Below are positions 16,739-26,199 of a stretch of DNA of 64,000 nucleotides, piece by piece. Source of the stretch: Oscillatoria sp. FACHB-1406. GTDB lineage: Bacteria; Cyanobacteriota; Cyanobacteriia; Cyanobacteriales; Spirulinaceae. The notes beneath the pieces are model-generated. The model was not told the origin of the DNA, did not search any database, and saw only the letters and a program-made list of their open reading frames with translations. The stretch spans positions 62,001 to 126,000 of the forward strand of contig NZ_JACJSM010000008.1 of assembly GCF_014698145.1 (NCBI RefSeq), in the 5' to 3' direction. Positions within the stretch are counted from its first letter, which is position 1; every line of letters starts with the position of its first letter. The position numbers and the translations under genes were made by a program.

Positions 16739-19126
16739 TTAAGGGTTGTCTTTGCAGAACGCGATCGCTAAAAACAGCGTTTCCTCAATTTTCTGGCGCG
16801 TCTCTTTGCTAACATCGCACTCGCTGTTGAGACATTGCATTAAGAGTTTATTTGCCTCCCAATAATCCATAAGTAACGCTCTTTGTTCATCGCTAAACTT
16901 CCAATTGTGACCTATATTGCGATGTTGAATCATTACTCGTCTAAGGTTTATATTCCAGTTTTGACTATTTTCTATCCACCAATCGCTAGAAATTGTCTTT
17001 CTTTCGTCTGGAAGTTGTTCATTTAATTGTTTTAGCTTTTCATGCAAGATTTTCCCTGACTTCGAGAGGTGTAAACAATGATATAAGTCTGAAATTATTT
17101 CGCTGTGAACATTTCTCAAATGCTGATTGAATCCCGGATAGGTTGCGTGAAATATAGATTTTTCATGAAATCTTCCCGACAGATATATTGAGCGAGAGAG
17201 CAACCGAAGTAAATTTGAGTCAAGAGATAAAGAAGGTTCTAAATATATGTATACTAAACTGTAATTCATGGCAGAAAAAGATCGTGGGTACGGTAAAAAA
17301 CTGGATATACCCAAGGGAGTAAATAAGTATTGATACAAGTAAGTATAAATATAAAAAGAACGAGTACGAGATAAATCGTTTTCAATCTTAAACTTCAACA
17401 GATTTGACACTTTTTCCACCATTTCAGGCGTATAACTCACCTTAACCGATCGCGCTTTTTCCATCCCCCAAGTCAACCACTCTTGAATCTTCTCATCCCC
17501 CGCCACCATTGCATCTGCGCGTTCCTTCATCAACAGTAATAAACGGTCTGCCTTCGGTGACATCGCCGCTGCCAACAGAAAAACCTCCTGCCAGCGTGGT
17601 TCTGTCAAATGTACCGTTAATTCCTGCAACTTCTCTAGTGCAGACTGTTGCACGGTCACAATCTCTCGCGCGGCAAAATACTCGTGAAAAGTCAGGTGAG
17701 AAAAGGAATAAATTCCCTTTGCTCGCTCCACTAACAGACCGTGTTGCGCCTCAATCGACCGCAACACCTTTTCGCTGTCGAGTTGCAACGCTTCTTCGTC
17801 ATCAGCCGCCCCCGGTAAATTGCGAATATACTCGACAATTTCTCGTTCCGCTCGCTCCTGCTTGAAAAAATAATCGCTCTCTACAAACGTCGTCCAAGCC
17901 AGTTGACTCAACAAATCTTCCTTGCGCCCCAGCGAAAGTTTTTTATAAGGATTGTTGCGCTTGATGCCTCGCTCTGCATCCCATTTTTTCAGCAGCGCAT
18001 CGACTCCTTCTTTATACAAATTCGCCCGATTTTCTGAGAAATCTCCCGACTCTTCAAATACCAAACAGAGCAGCGTCAATAGCAGTGGATCTGTTGCCAA
18101 CTTCTTAACCGCTTCTTGTCCATTTAGCCGTTCAAGAAACTTTTCCGATCGCACTTGTTTGTCTTTGAACCAGTTGTTCGCGAACGTCGCAATCTGCTCG
18201 TCGTCAAAATCGGCAATTTCAACCTCTGTAAACTTTTCAAAGATATATTCTTTTGCAGCAATGCGACAGGTTAAAATAACCCGGTTGTTGGGATAGTCAT
18301 AGCAAAAATTGTCAATCTCTTTGAGAACGCGACTGCTATCTTCCTCTCTGACCTCATCCAAACCATCCAATAAAACTAGAGTAAAATTTGCTTTTAAAAT
18401 ATTCTTTAATCGTTCTGGAGTGACCGCAGATTGAAAGCGAGTCGCAATATAATCGAGTAAATTCGGACTATTCTGAGCTTCCGCAAAATCTTTTAACGTC
18501 ACAAAAAAGGGAACGCATTCTTGACAAAATTTTCCGTCAAGGCAATGAATGGCAAGAAATTTTAGAAACGTGGTTTTCCCGGCTCCCGGTTTTCCTAAAA
18601 TCAGCAAGTGAGGATAATCTTTGACCGCTGTTAATGCAGGGACTCGCTTTTCTTTAACTTGACTCAATCCCCACCGATTAAAATCATCGTCAAAATTAAA
18701 GTTTTCCAATAATTCATTGATATTTTTGCGGCGGCTTGCCGTAATTTTTTCGAGAATATTAACGTCGGTATAAATTTCATTCAATCCTATCGGGTGCGTC
18801 ATATCGAGAATCCGCATTTTTCCGCAACGCTCTCGAATCTGCTCGCTTATCGCTGCCCGCACTTCCCGGACAATAACGTCTGTTTCTTCTTCTGTTTCAT
18901 CGTGTGAAGGTTTTTCGATAATTTCCTGCCAATCTAACTCTAACCAATCGCAAATTTTAATCAAGTTATTGCGAACAATTGGCTTCCGAGCAAAAAAGTT
19001 AGTGACTGTACTGCGGCTGATTAGCAAGCTTTCTGCTAGCACAGTTTTAGAAATCCTTTGTCGTTCGAGGGCGCGTTCGGCTTTTTTAATTCCTTCTTCC
19101 GAAGCAACGAGCGAGCGTCCAGTCAT
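16739..19126 (-). CDS. NACHT-domain STAND ATPase with N-terminal HTH
   Basis: A 795-residue STAND NTPase. Residues 20-66 hold an XRE-like helix-turn-helix (LLISRSTVTNFFARK). The NACHT core has Walker A GKPGAGKTT near 178-186 and Walker B LVLLDGLDEV near 248-257, followed by winged-helix and helical segments including SFSHLTFHEYFAAREIV near 470. The C-terminal 250 residues are helical, AT-rich in DNA and without recognisable repeats; this is likely the sensor. Several bacterial NACHT proteins defend against phage, and this one could, but the HTH might instead make it a ligand-controlled regulator. The gene stands alone, which is usual for bacterial NACHT genes. The frame is intact. Confidence 0.85.
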   Translation of the reverse strand: MTGRSLVASEEGIKKAERALERQRISKTVLAESLLISRSTVTNFFARKPIVRNNLIKICDWLELDWQEIIEKPSHDETEEETDVIVREVRAAISEQIRERCGKMRILDMTHPIGLNEIYTDVNILEKITASRRKNINELLENFNFDDDFNRWGLSQVKEKRVPALTAVKDYPHLLILGKPGAGKTTFLKFLAIHCLDGKFCQECVPFFVTLKDFAEAQNSPNLLDYIATRFQSAVTPERLKNILKANFTLVLLDGLDEVREEDSSRVLKEIDNFCYDYPNNRVILTCRIAAKEYIFEKFTEVEIADFDDEQIATFANNWFKDKQVRSEKFLERLNGQEAVKKLATDPLLLTLLCLVFEESGDFSENRANLYKEGVDALLKKWDAERGIKRNNPYKKLSLGRKEDLLSQLAWTTFVESDYFFKQERAEREIVEYIRNLPGAADDEEALQLDSEKVLRSIEAQHGLLVERAKGIYSFSHLTFHEYFAAREIVTVQQSALEKLQELTVHLTEPRWQEVFLLAAAMSPKADRLLLLMKERADAMVAGDEKIQEWLTWGMEKARSVKVSYTPEMVEKVSNLLKFKIENDLSRTRSFYIYTYLYQYLFTPLGISSFLPYPRSFSAMNYSLVYIYLEPSLSLDSNLLRLLSRSIYLSGRFHEKSIFHATYPGFNQHLRNVHSEIISDLYHCLHLSKSGKILHEKLKQLNEQLPDERKTISSDWWIENSQNWNINLRRVMIQHRNIGHNWKFSDEQRALLMDYWEANKLLMQCLNSECDVSKETRQKIEETLFLAIAFCKDNP

Positions 19127-19216
19127 AGTTAGGTGAATGAAGCGATCGCGTCCAATTGTAGCCTGTTTCTCAAAATGCCGGTAGGGATATAGCAGCGTTC
19201 ATTCGCGTCAACTTAT

Positions 19217-19434
19217 GGTGAAACGCTTAGCCCGCCAGGAACTCAAGTTCCTGGCTAATAGCTGAAACCCGTTGAAACGGGTTGGATACATTGGTATTAA
19301 GGTGAAACACTTAGCCCGCCAAGAACTCAAGTTCTTGGCTAATAGCTGAAACCCGTTGAAACGGGTTGGATACATCTAAATTTACCAATCCTATAAAGAG
19401 GACTTGAGTGATTAACCTTGGGTTGAACCCAAGG
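19217..19434. repeat. Palindromic extragenic repeats, two direct copies and one inverted
   Basis: Two 75-bp copies (19217-19291 and 19301-19375) differ at only three bases. Each holds a 20-bp palindrome (CCAGGAACTCAAGTTCCTGG, or CCAAGAACTCAAGTTCTTGG in copy 2) and a second hairpin AACCCGTT/AACGGGTT. A third, diverged and inverted relative occurs at 19416-19434 (CCTTGGGTTGAACCCAAGG followed by CGGGCT). The gap 19127-19616 has no gene. Confidence 0.85.
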
Positions 19435-19616
19435 CGGGCTGTGCGAGCAGGTTTAAGCTTAAGTTGACACCAATGAGTAGTGCTATGCCCTCGGCATTGT
19501 ACTTAATTTTTAATTTTTAATTTTTAAAAGTCATGCAACTCGGGCGCAAACTCGGGCATGAAAACCAGCAGCCCTTTTTTAGAGTGAGAAGACAACGAAC
19601 TCAAAGGGAACAAGCA

Positions 19617-19832
19617 ATGGAGAATATTCTGTTTTTATTCGGTTGGTGGGCTGTCCAAAAGATTGCTGATGCTGTCTTCGCTAAAGTCCTGGAAAAAGCG
19701 CTTAGCGATGAAAATTTGAAGCGTTGGACTAGCGCATCCAAGCGTCAAGTTTTAGCGTTTTACTTAACTTATTTGTTGCGAACTCAGCCCTTGCAAAGCT
19801 CGCAGCAACAAACACAGAATGAGGAGGCTTAA
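19617..19832 (+). CDS. Small unknown protein, 71 residues
   Basis: From ATG 19617, preceded by AAAGGGAAC, a 71-residue protein begins MENILFLFGWWAVQKIADAV. The first 25 residues are hydrophobic or amphipathic, the middle is a charged helix, and the end is Gln-rich. I do not recognise it. The open frame extends to 19533, but those 28 residues are Arg/Gln-rich and unlike a protein start. It converges with the DnaJ gene, ending eight bases before that gene's stop. It may associate with the membrane; function is unknown. Confidence 0.5.
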   Translation: MENILFLFGWWAVQKIADAVFAKVLEKALSDENLKRWTSASKRQVLAFYLTYLLRTQPLQSSQQQTQNEEA

Positions 19833-19840
19833 GGTAATGC

Positions 19841-21139
19841 CTAAAAAAACAATGCACTAAATGCGATATAAGTCAACCACCCGGCAATGAGGAGGAAGAG
19901 GGGGGTTGCGATCGCGGCGACGGATTCAGGTAAGTTATTAATCTGGGTGCAACCGTGGTACAAAATCAGAACGGTATAGCTACTCCCTAACACAGTCAGG
20001 GCGACAGCTACGGGCAATCCCCACTGCGTCGAAAAGGCACTCGCCAGCGCTAAGAATCCTGTCGGAAGTACGGTTAACCCCGCGACAAAGATATCTCCCG
20101 CCCAACTGCCGGAACGCCGCCAGCTAAATCGCGCGATCGCGCCCAGAACAGTCAGCGCTAAAAAGGGAACCAGTCCAACCAACAGCAAATCGAAGAAGGA
20201 ATAAATAAACCACTTGCGCCAGCCCCAAAACGCCCCCGTAATGAAGGCACAATTCGCGATCGCGGCGAACACCGTCCCCACTGCCACCGCCTCACCGCGA
20301 TCCAAGCGCAGATAGGCGTTCAGCAAGCCCCCGTTCGGATTGCGCGCCACATCCCATAAGGTTAACAGCGTCATCCCAGCAATCCGACTCGCTCCAAAAA
20401 AACCGTCTCCGAGTGGGTTTTCGCCCCAACGCCAGCGTTGCTTTTTCAACCGCCGCAAGCTATCCCGCGCCAGCTTGTAGCCGCTGCCATCGCCTTGCGC
20501 TTGGAACATCGCGATCGCGGTTTGCCAATCCTTCACTGCCATTGCCATCTCGTTGAGATCGTGATGGGCTACGCCGCGATGATAATACGCTTGACCATCA
20601 TCCGGTTCTATAGCGATCGCTTGATTGTAAGCTTCGATCGCGGACTGAGTATAACCCAGCCGATAGCGGGCGCGACCTTGATAATAGTAAGCATCGCTAT
20701 AATTGGGATCGATAGCGAGGGCGAGGCGGCAATCTTCCAACGCGCCGCGATCGTCGCCCAGCTTGTGGCGTACTTCTGCCCGTTTGAGGTAGGCTTCGAC
20801 AAAATTGGGATTGAGGCGAATGGCGCGATCGTACTGCGCGATCGCACCCCGATAGTTTTTCTCTAAGATTTTCTTCGCACCCCGCACGTAAAAATCGTAA
20901 GCATTGGGCGCTGAATCTCGCGGTTCCGGAGTGCCGGTGCGATCGTACAATTGACGCTGAGCCAGATCCGAAAGCACTTCATACGCTTCGCAAATCCGTT
21001 TAAACTCTGCCTCCGCTTCGGGATTATCCGGATGCAAATCGGGATGATACTGACGCGCTAACTTCCGAAATGCGGCCTTAATTTCCTCCAGATTAGCTCG
21101 GTGCGAAATGCGGAGAATTTGATAGTAATCTTGATTCAC
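19841..21139 (-). CDS. J-domain protein with TPR repeats and membrane C-terminus
   Basis: A 432-residue DnaJ-type co-chaperone. Residues 1-65 are a J domain with the HPD motif (QYHPDLHPDN near 33-42), which stimulates Hsp70 ATPase. Three tetratricopeptide repeats follow (about 85-190) for binding client proteins. The last 150 residues contain about four hydrophobic helices, so the protein is membrane-bound with J and TPR parts in the cytoplasm. It lacks the Gly/Phe and zinc regions of DnaJ itself. A role in guiding Hsp70 to membrane or thylakoid clients is inferred. ATG at 21139 starts the J domain directly. Confidence 0.85.
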   Translation of the reverse strand: MNQDYYQILRISHRANLEEIKAAFRKLARQYHPDLHPDNPEAEAEFKRICEAYEVLSDLAQRQLYDRTGTPEPRDSAPNAYDFYVRGAKKILEKNYRGAIAQYDRAIRLNPNFVEAYLKRAEVRHKLGDDRGALEDCRLALAIDPNYSDAYYYQGRARYRLGYTQSAIEAYNQAIAIEPDDGQAYYHRGVAHHDLNEMAMAVKDWQTAIAMFQAQGDGSGYKLARDSLRRLKKQRWRWGENPLGDGFFGASRIAGMTLLTLWDVARNPNGGLLNAYLRLDRGEAVAVGTVFAAIANCAFITGAFWGWRKWFIYSFFDLLLVGLVPFLALTVLGAIARFSWRRSGSWAGDIFVAGLTVLPTGFLALASAFSTQWGLPVAVALTVLGSSYTVLILYHGCTQINNLPESVAAIATPLFLLIAGWLTYIAFSALFF

Positions 21140-21231
21140 TGCCCGCTGTTTGCCAAATACACCTTCAACTCTTCTTCACCCTTCACCGTTCATTATTCAT
21201 TGCTCACTATTCATCATTCATTATTCATTAT

Positions 21232-22434
21232 TCATTCTTTCGGCAATTCGTACTGCCCGACAATTCGCTTTGCATATTCCGGAACGTGCGCTTCGAGCTT
21301 TTCGGGATGATTGCGCCGCACGTAAAGATAATTGCGCGTAAAATGAGAATCAATCGAAAAACGGGCGTATTCCAAACCCTGCGGCCCGATTTTATCAATA
21401 ACCACACCCATTAACTTCGCCGCCCACATCGGTAACGTCACGCCCGCATCGTAAGCCGGGATTCCCTGTTGAACGGCAGCTTGACGTTTGCCCTTAGAAA
21501 AAACCGGCTGCGTGTTGAGTTGTTCGTTCACTAAATCCAGCATTTCTTGCCCGGTTTCGTTGCGAACCACAATCCACTGCCAGCCGAAGGGCGCGCCCAT
21601 ATAGCCCACGACTAAATCGGCGAGGGAGTTGACATAATCGAAGCAACTTAAACAGGAAGGCGCGAAGATATCTTTTAACTTTTTAGTATTCAAACCGAAG
21701 AAGGGAACGGTTTCGATCGAACCGTCCTCGTGTTTGAAATGAATGCGGAAATCTTGCATGAATTCATAATGCACCACTGTTTCCGGCGATCGGCTGGTGG
21801 TTTCGAGGAATTTTTGCAATCCGGCGCGAGAAACATTATCAACGCAGGGCGTACCCAGCACGTAGAGTTTTTCGAGTCCTAATTCTTTCTCCACTGCGCG
21901 CAGGGCTTGAATTTGACAGCCAACGCCGATAACAAGCAAGCGTTTTAGCCCCGACTGTTCGATCTGTTCGAGGACGGAAAGATTGGGGGAGAGGGTGGGT
22001 TTATTGACGCGCGCGGCGAGGACTTCTTCGGGAGTGCGGGCAATAACTGGCATCGGCTGAAAGCGATCTTCGGCGGTATTCTGGACGCAGACTACGCCCT
22101 CGACTAAGCCGCGATTCAGCATTTCGCAGGCAATGGTGCTGACAATTCCCGTCCACTGCGCGCCTTCAATCGGTTCCTTTTTTTGGGCTGCCATCATGCT
22201 TTGATGAACTCCGAAGTACCAATCGTCTTGGTTTTCTAGATCGCGCGATCGCCCGTGAGTTTGTTCCTCCAGTTCGGCGATTTGCTGGTTGAGAAAAGCG
22301 CAGGCATCCTTGACATAATGGATATAATATGTATCGCACAGCCCGCATTCGCTACAGAGTTCTTTCGCAGGGCGGCGACTGTCCGCTTTCAAGGCTTTGG
22401 ATTTGAGGTGTTTGCGCGTCGGGGCTGAAGTCAT
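21232..22434 (-). CDS. bciB: 3,8-divinyl (proto)chlorophyllide 8-vinyl reductase, ferredoxin type
   Basis: It reduces the C-8 vinyl group of divinyl chlorophyllide, a late step of chlorophyll a synthesis, using ferredoxin electrons through FeS clusters and a flavin. The 400-residue protein belongs to the F420-hydrogenase beta-subunit family and resembles Synechocystis slr1923. Cluster cysteines are seen in CSECGLCDTYY (about 23-33) and in APSCLSCFDYVN (about 255-266), with further Cys between. The start MTSAPTRKHLKSKAL matches relatives. Related enzymes also reduce 7-hydroxymethyl chlorophyll, but the cyanobacterial context favours BciB. It is monocistronic. A simple ATTATTCAT repeat lies just beyond its 3' end. 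Confidence 0.88.
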   Translation of the reverse strand: MTSAPTRKHLKSKALKADSRRPAKELCSECGLCDTYYIHYVKDACAFLNQQIAELEEQTHGRSRDLENQDDWYFGVHQSMMAAQKKEPIEGAQWTGIVSTIACEMLNRGLVEGVVCVQNTAEDRFQPMPVIARTPEEVLAARVNKPTLSPNLSVLEQIEQSGLKRLLVIGVGCQIQALRAVEKELGLEKLYVLGTPCVDNVSRAGLQKFLETTSRSPETVVHYEFMQDFRIHFKHEDGSIETVPFFGLNTKKLKDIFAPSCLSCFDYVNSLADLVVGYMGAPFGWQWIVVRNETGQEMLDLVNEQLNTQPVFSKGKRQAAVQQGIPAYDAGVTLPMWAAKLMGVVIDKIGPQGLEYARFSIDSHFTRNYLYVRRNHPEKLEAHVPEYAKRIVGQYELPKE

Positions 22435-22585
22435 GGGTTCGAGCAGTAGAGTTTTAAAGAGGGAGTGCTGTTGTCAGAGTAGCAAAGAATATGGATACAA
22501 GCGTGCCAGAGTTCAAAGAAGGGCAGATGCGATCGTACCGAATGCGCCCAAACGAGTCGGGTTCGACGGTGTTGATTAACAAAAT

Positions 22586-24025
22586 TCACCTTTTCTCAAC
22601 CACCTGAACTTCAGTAACGGGCATTTCCAACCAAATACCCAGTTCGTTCGCCAACCATTCCGCTTCGCCTTGGGATAACCAAAAGGTTCGATTGCCGACT
22701 AAAAAGTCATCTTTGTTTGAATAACTCGTCACCAATTTGATGTGATAAAAATTGTCTTTATGGACTAACTGTACTTTTCTGATATTAGCGGAAAATGCTT
22801 GTTTTAGGCAAATAGATTCCCGCTCTTTATCTTGAAATTGTCTCCAAAGAAAAATCTCATTTTTATCAATTTTTAAGACAATATAGCTTGATTCAATACT
22901 ACTTTTTCGGTCTTGCAAAATACTTCTAAAAATTGCGAAAATTCCGATTACATTAAAAAAGCTTGCTAAAGATGGCTGGTCTATATTATTCAGAATCGGA
23001 GCTAATACCAAAAATCCTAAAAATAGACCAATACTGACCCCGGAAAACCTAAAAAAATCTGGTGCAGTAATGCTAATCTCTTCAGGCTCTTTTTTGATAA
23101 AGCACCGAGCAGAGTCCGGACGAGCAAATGGCTTTAGGTTACTTGCAAGCGTTTTAGTAAGGGGAGATAATTGTTCTGAAGTCTCCCTAAATTGGGGATT
23201 ATTTAAAGCTTGAAGCGCTTCCTTGGCACTAGCAAATCGTTGGGAAGGGGTTGATTGTACCATCCGCCAAAGCCAATGGGTAAATTGAGCCGATAATTGA
23301 GTGGATTGCTGAAAATCCAGTCGTAAGTCATCGGTCATGAACTCGGCGGGATGTTGTCCCGTTGCGAGATAAATGATTGTTGCCCCTAAACTGTATAAAT
23401 CGGAGAGTTGGGTCGCGCGTCCGCCAAACTGTTCGGGAGGCATATAACCATAAGTCCCGACAATAGTCATTGTTCCCGAATGAATTGCGGTTTGCACCGA
23501 GCCAAAATCGACGAGATACACTTTTCCGGGACTATTGCCGGTGCGCCCCGCTACGCGGTTCCCTGCGGGATCGCCGAGTAAGATATTACTGGGTTTAAGA
23601 TCGCGGTGAATGACGGGCGGTTTGCGATCGTGGAGGTAGCTTAAAATCTCCAGTAATTCCTTAGCAATGGCTTTTAATTCTGCCTCGCTAAAACTGCGCC
23701 CGCTTTGAATCCAATCTTGGAGCGATCGCGCTTCGATATAATTTTGGACTAAGGCAAACCCTTTACCCAACTCCGTCTCAATTTCAAAAGAATCAAGATA
23801 CTGCGGGATTGAGGAGTGTTCGAGAACTTTTAAGGTTTCTGCTTCTCGCTCGAACAGTTTGAGATCGTCCCAGGTGAAGTCGGGACCGAACAAGAGTAAC
23901 TTGATGATAACGGTGGCCTGGGTTTGCAGATCCTTGGCTAAAAAGGTTCGCCGTCCGGTTTTGCGACTGAGGAGGGATTGAATTCGATAGCGATCGCGCA
24001 ATACTCGATTAATCAGTTGCTCCAT
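22586..24025 (-). CDS. Ser/Thr protein kinase with membrane segments
   Basis: A 479-residue eukaryotic-type kinase. The kinase domain spans about 8-270: invariant Lys in VIIKLL near 41, catalytic HRDLKPSN near 138-145, DFG in YLVDFGSVQT near 168 and the APE-like MPPEQFGG. An insert with AGNRVAGRTG before the DFG is typical of cyanobacterial SPK-type kinases. Two hydrophobic segments follow (about 322-362), then a C-terminal domain of about 110 residues that may be cytoplasmic and regulatory. The substrate is unknown. ATG at 24025 is supported by the kinase start. Confidence 0.88.
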   Translation of the reverse strand: MEQLINRVLRDRYRIQSLLSRKTGRRTFLAKDLQTQATVIIKLLLFGPDFTWDDLKLFEREAETLKVLEHSSIPQYLDSFEIETELGKGFALVQNYIEARSLQDWIQSGRSFSEAELKAIAKELLEILSYLHDRKPPVIHRDLKPSNILLGDPAGNRVAGRTGNSPGKVYLVDFGSVQTAIHSGTMTIVGTYGYMPPEQFGGRATQLSDLYSLGATIIYLATGQHPAEFMTDDLRLDFQQSTQLSAQFTHWLWRMVQSTPSQRFASAKEALQALNNPQFRETSEQLSPLTKTLASNLKPFARPDSARCFIKKEPEEISITAPDFFRFSGVSIGLFLGFLVLAPILNNIDQPSLASFFNVIGIFAIFRSILQDRKSSIESSYIVLKIDKNEIFLWRQFQDKERESICLKQAFSANIRKVQLVHKDNFYHIKLVTSYSNKDDFLVGNRTFWLSQGEAEWLANELGIWLEMPVTEVQVVEKR

Positions 24026-24160
24026 TGCTCTTAAAGCGCAAAATAAGTTGTATCGCTTTTCCCCTTTCTATTCTATCCTCACTTTCTCATGCCACTTTAA
24101 ATTTGTCTCAAAATCGTTAATTGTTCGTTATTCAGGATTTTCCCGTCTTCCCTTTCCCCG

Positions 24161-25249
24161 TCAATCTTCAATTCGCGATCGCAACTCGACCAATTCTTCT
24201 GGCGGTGGCATGGGGATTTTTTCAGGATTGAATAAGTCCACCATACTTTTAATAAAACCGGCAATGGGAACGGCTATCACTAAGCCGAGAAAGCCAGCAA
24301 TCTTAGCCGCAATTAACAGAGAAATCAGAATCCAAACGGGATTGAGTCCAATAAATCCACCTAGAAGACGGGGCGCGATCGCGTTTTCAATCGCTTGTTC
24401 GACGGCTAGGGCAATGATGAAGACTTTACCGCCCAACCAGATACTATTTAAGCCAACTAAAATACTAATTAACAAGATTCCAGAAACGCCACCAAAAGGA
24501 ATTAAGGCAAAAATCCCCTCAATGATTCCAAATAGCAGTCCGAAAGGAACTTGCAGTAGCAGCAGTGTAAGGGTGATACTTACGCCGATAATGGCAGCGA
24601 GTGTCGCTTGCCCAACATAGTAGTTATGAAAGTTTTGTCCGAGAGATTCGCGAACGCGATCGCGAAATTTAGCCGGAAAGATCGAAAATAATCCATCCCA
24701 TAACTCTGCGCCATGCAGCAGCATATAAAAGGTCAGAACTAAGGTTAAAACAAGATCTAAAACTCGTCCGATCGCCGAAACAAGTCCGCCCAATAAGTGA
24801 CCGCTGACATCTTGCAATTGCGACGATAACCGTTCTAAAGATTGAGCCGTCAAACTACCGACATTACTAATGAGTCGATATTGGGCTGCCCATTTTTCAA
24901 ATCCTTGCAGTTGCAAGCGCGCGGATTCCAACCACGAGGGCAGACGCTCTAGGAAAGTATTGCCTTGATCGATCGCGATCGGAACCAGGGTTACGCCTAA
25001 AATTGCTAATACTATAATTAAACCCAGCAACACGAGCAAAATCGCTATAGGCCGTTTGAGTCGATAGCGCTCTAACAGTTTTACCGGATAGTCTAAAATA
25101 AACGAGAGTAGGGTTGCCGCGACGACGACGTTAATGAGCGATTGAAAATACTGAAGAATTAATAATAAAATCCAGCCATTTAGTGCTAGCAAAGGGAGAA
25201 ACAATCCCACAATAAACCACTGCACAAACCTTCGTATTGTTCCTTTCAT
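24161..25249 (-). CDS. AI-2E family membrane transporter
   Basis: A 362-residue membrane protein of the AI-2E (TqsA/YdiK, formerly UPF0118) family, with about eight helices: hydrophobic pairs at the N-terminus, a polar amphipathic stretch (about 90-150) and a C-terminal set with the GGVSGILLISI and GLNPVWILISLL patterns of the family. Members have been linked to autoinducer export, sodium/proton exchange or unknown solutes, so substrate is open. The acidic tail ends with a Glu/Arg-rich segment. It stands 135 bases upstream of the kinase start on the same strand, so co-transcription is possible. Confidence 0.85.
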   Translation of the reverse strand: MKGTIRRFVQWFIVGLFLPLLALNGWILLLILQYFQSLINVVVAATLLSFILDYPVKLLERYRLKRPIAILLVLLGLIIVLAILGVTLVPIAIDQGNTFLERLPSWLESARLQLQGFEKWAAQYRLISNVGSLTAQSLERLSSQLQDVSGHLLGGLVSAIGRVLDLVLTLVLTFYMLLHGAELWDGLFSIFPAKFRDRVRESLGQNFHNYYVGQATLAAIIGVSITLTLLLLQVPFGLLFGIIEGIFALIPFGGVSGILLISILVGLNSIWLGGKVFIIALAVEQAIENAIAPRLLGGFIGLNPVWILISLLIAAKIAGFLGLVIAVPIAGFIKSMVDLFNPEKIPMPPPEELVELRSRIED

Positions 25250-25491
25250 TTCCCGTCTAACCTAAGTTAAGCTGTCAATTGCGCAAATTGGATTTGCATT
25301 TACAATATTATCGCTTCTACAGTTTACTGGGGGATTGGCGCGGTAAATTGGCTCGGAAGCGCGATCGCTCGGACGAGGTGACAAGCAAGCGTGTTACAAG
25401 AATGGGGAACCCGTCAATCAACCCATTAATTCTCATTTAAAAAAGTCTTAGGCTTGACATTATACAATAATTTTTTTTAATGACGCTTGCT

Positions 25492-26052
25492 TTAAAAACG
25501 TTTTCTGAGGGTAAAAACGACACTCGATACGAAAAAGATTATCGCGATCGCAACGCCAATCGAGGGCCACTCGAAACCTCGCTCTGAGGAGGTGGGAGTT
25601 TTCACAATGATAGCCGTTGTCGGCGAAACTTCAGTACGAGAACTCGGACTAACGGTAACGGGATAACTTAACCGAAAAGCCTGAAATTCTCCCGCTTTTT
25701 TTGGCGTTCCTTTCAATTCCACTTGGTAGAGTCCGGCAGTCGGAAACTCGAAACTTGCTGCTGGAATGCTACGATAGCGCTCGACATCGATCGCGCTTAA
25801 ATTAGGCTCGATAATCTTCTTAAACGGCGTTGTCGAGCTATCGTAAACTGTTAACTGACAATTACACGCTTCGAGGGGAATCGGTTCGCCGCCCCGATGC
25901 GTCAGCGCGAACCAAACGCGGGCTGTTTCTCCGGCGCGCGGTTGATGGTTGGGTTCGAGGTGAAAGGTTGCCCCGACATCGGCATCCGTTTCAATGTTAT
26001 GGGCGATACGATCGCGATTCAAAAAACTCTTATAATCAATGACAATTGTCAT
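25492..26052 (-). CDS. Unknown protein with C-terminal membrane anchor
   Basis: A 186-residue protein with a beta-rich domain (about 17-140; HNIETDADVGATFHLEPN at the start, CNCQLTVYD in the middle) and one hydrophobic helix at the C-terminus (about 163-182, followed by RKRF). I recognise the domain type from periplasmic cyanobacterial proteins, where an N-terminal signal peptide precedes it, but here the 16 residues before it (MTIVIDYKSFLNRDRI) are charged and no signal is found upstream in any frame. It may be a broken or cytoplasm-facing version. It is divergent from the DsbD_2/TauE-like gene, a plausible functional partner. Confidence 0.6.
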   Translation of the reverse strand: MTIVIDYKSFLNRDRIAHNIETDADVGATFHLEPNHQPRAGETARVWFALTHRGGEPIPLEACNCQLTVYDSSTTPFKKIIEPNLSAIDVERYRSIPAASFEFPTAGLYQVELKGTPKKAGEFQAFRLSYPVTVSPSSRTEVSPTTAIIVKTPTSSERGFEWPSIGVAIAIIFFVSSVVFTLRKRF

Positions 26053-26138
26053 TTTAATGCTCTCTCTTTTAGCAATTAAAAATTACCTTTTACTTTTTAT
26101 AATTTAGCCTTTAAAACTCATGATTTATCTTTGACGAC

Positions 26139-26166
26139 TTGTCATTTGTTGCTCATCCTTTATAAT
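26139..26166 (+). promoter_or_regulatory. Sigma-70-type promoter for the TauE-like gene
   Basis: TTGTCA at 26139-26144 and a perfect TATAAT at 26161-26166 with a 16-base spacer, 33 bases before the GTG start at 26200. It is the clearest consensus promoter I see in the window. Confidence 0.6.
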
Positions 26167-26199
26167 GCTTTATTTATAACTCATAATTGATGATTTATC

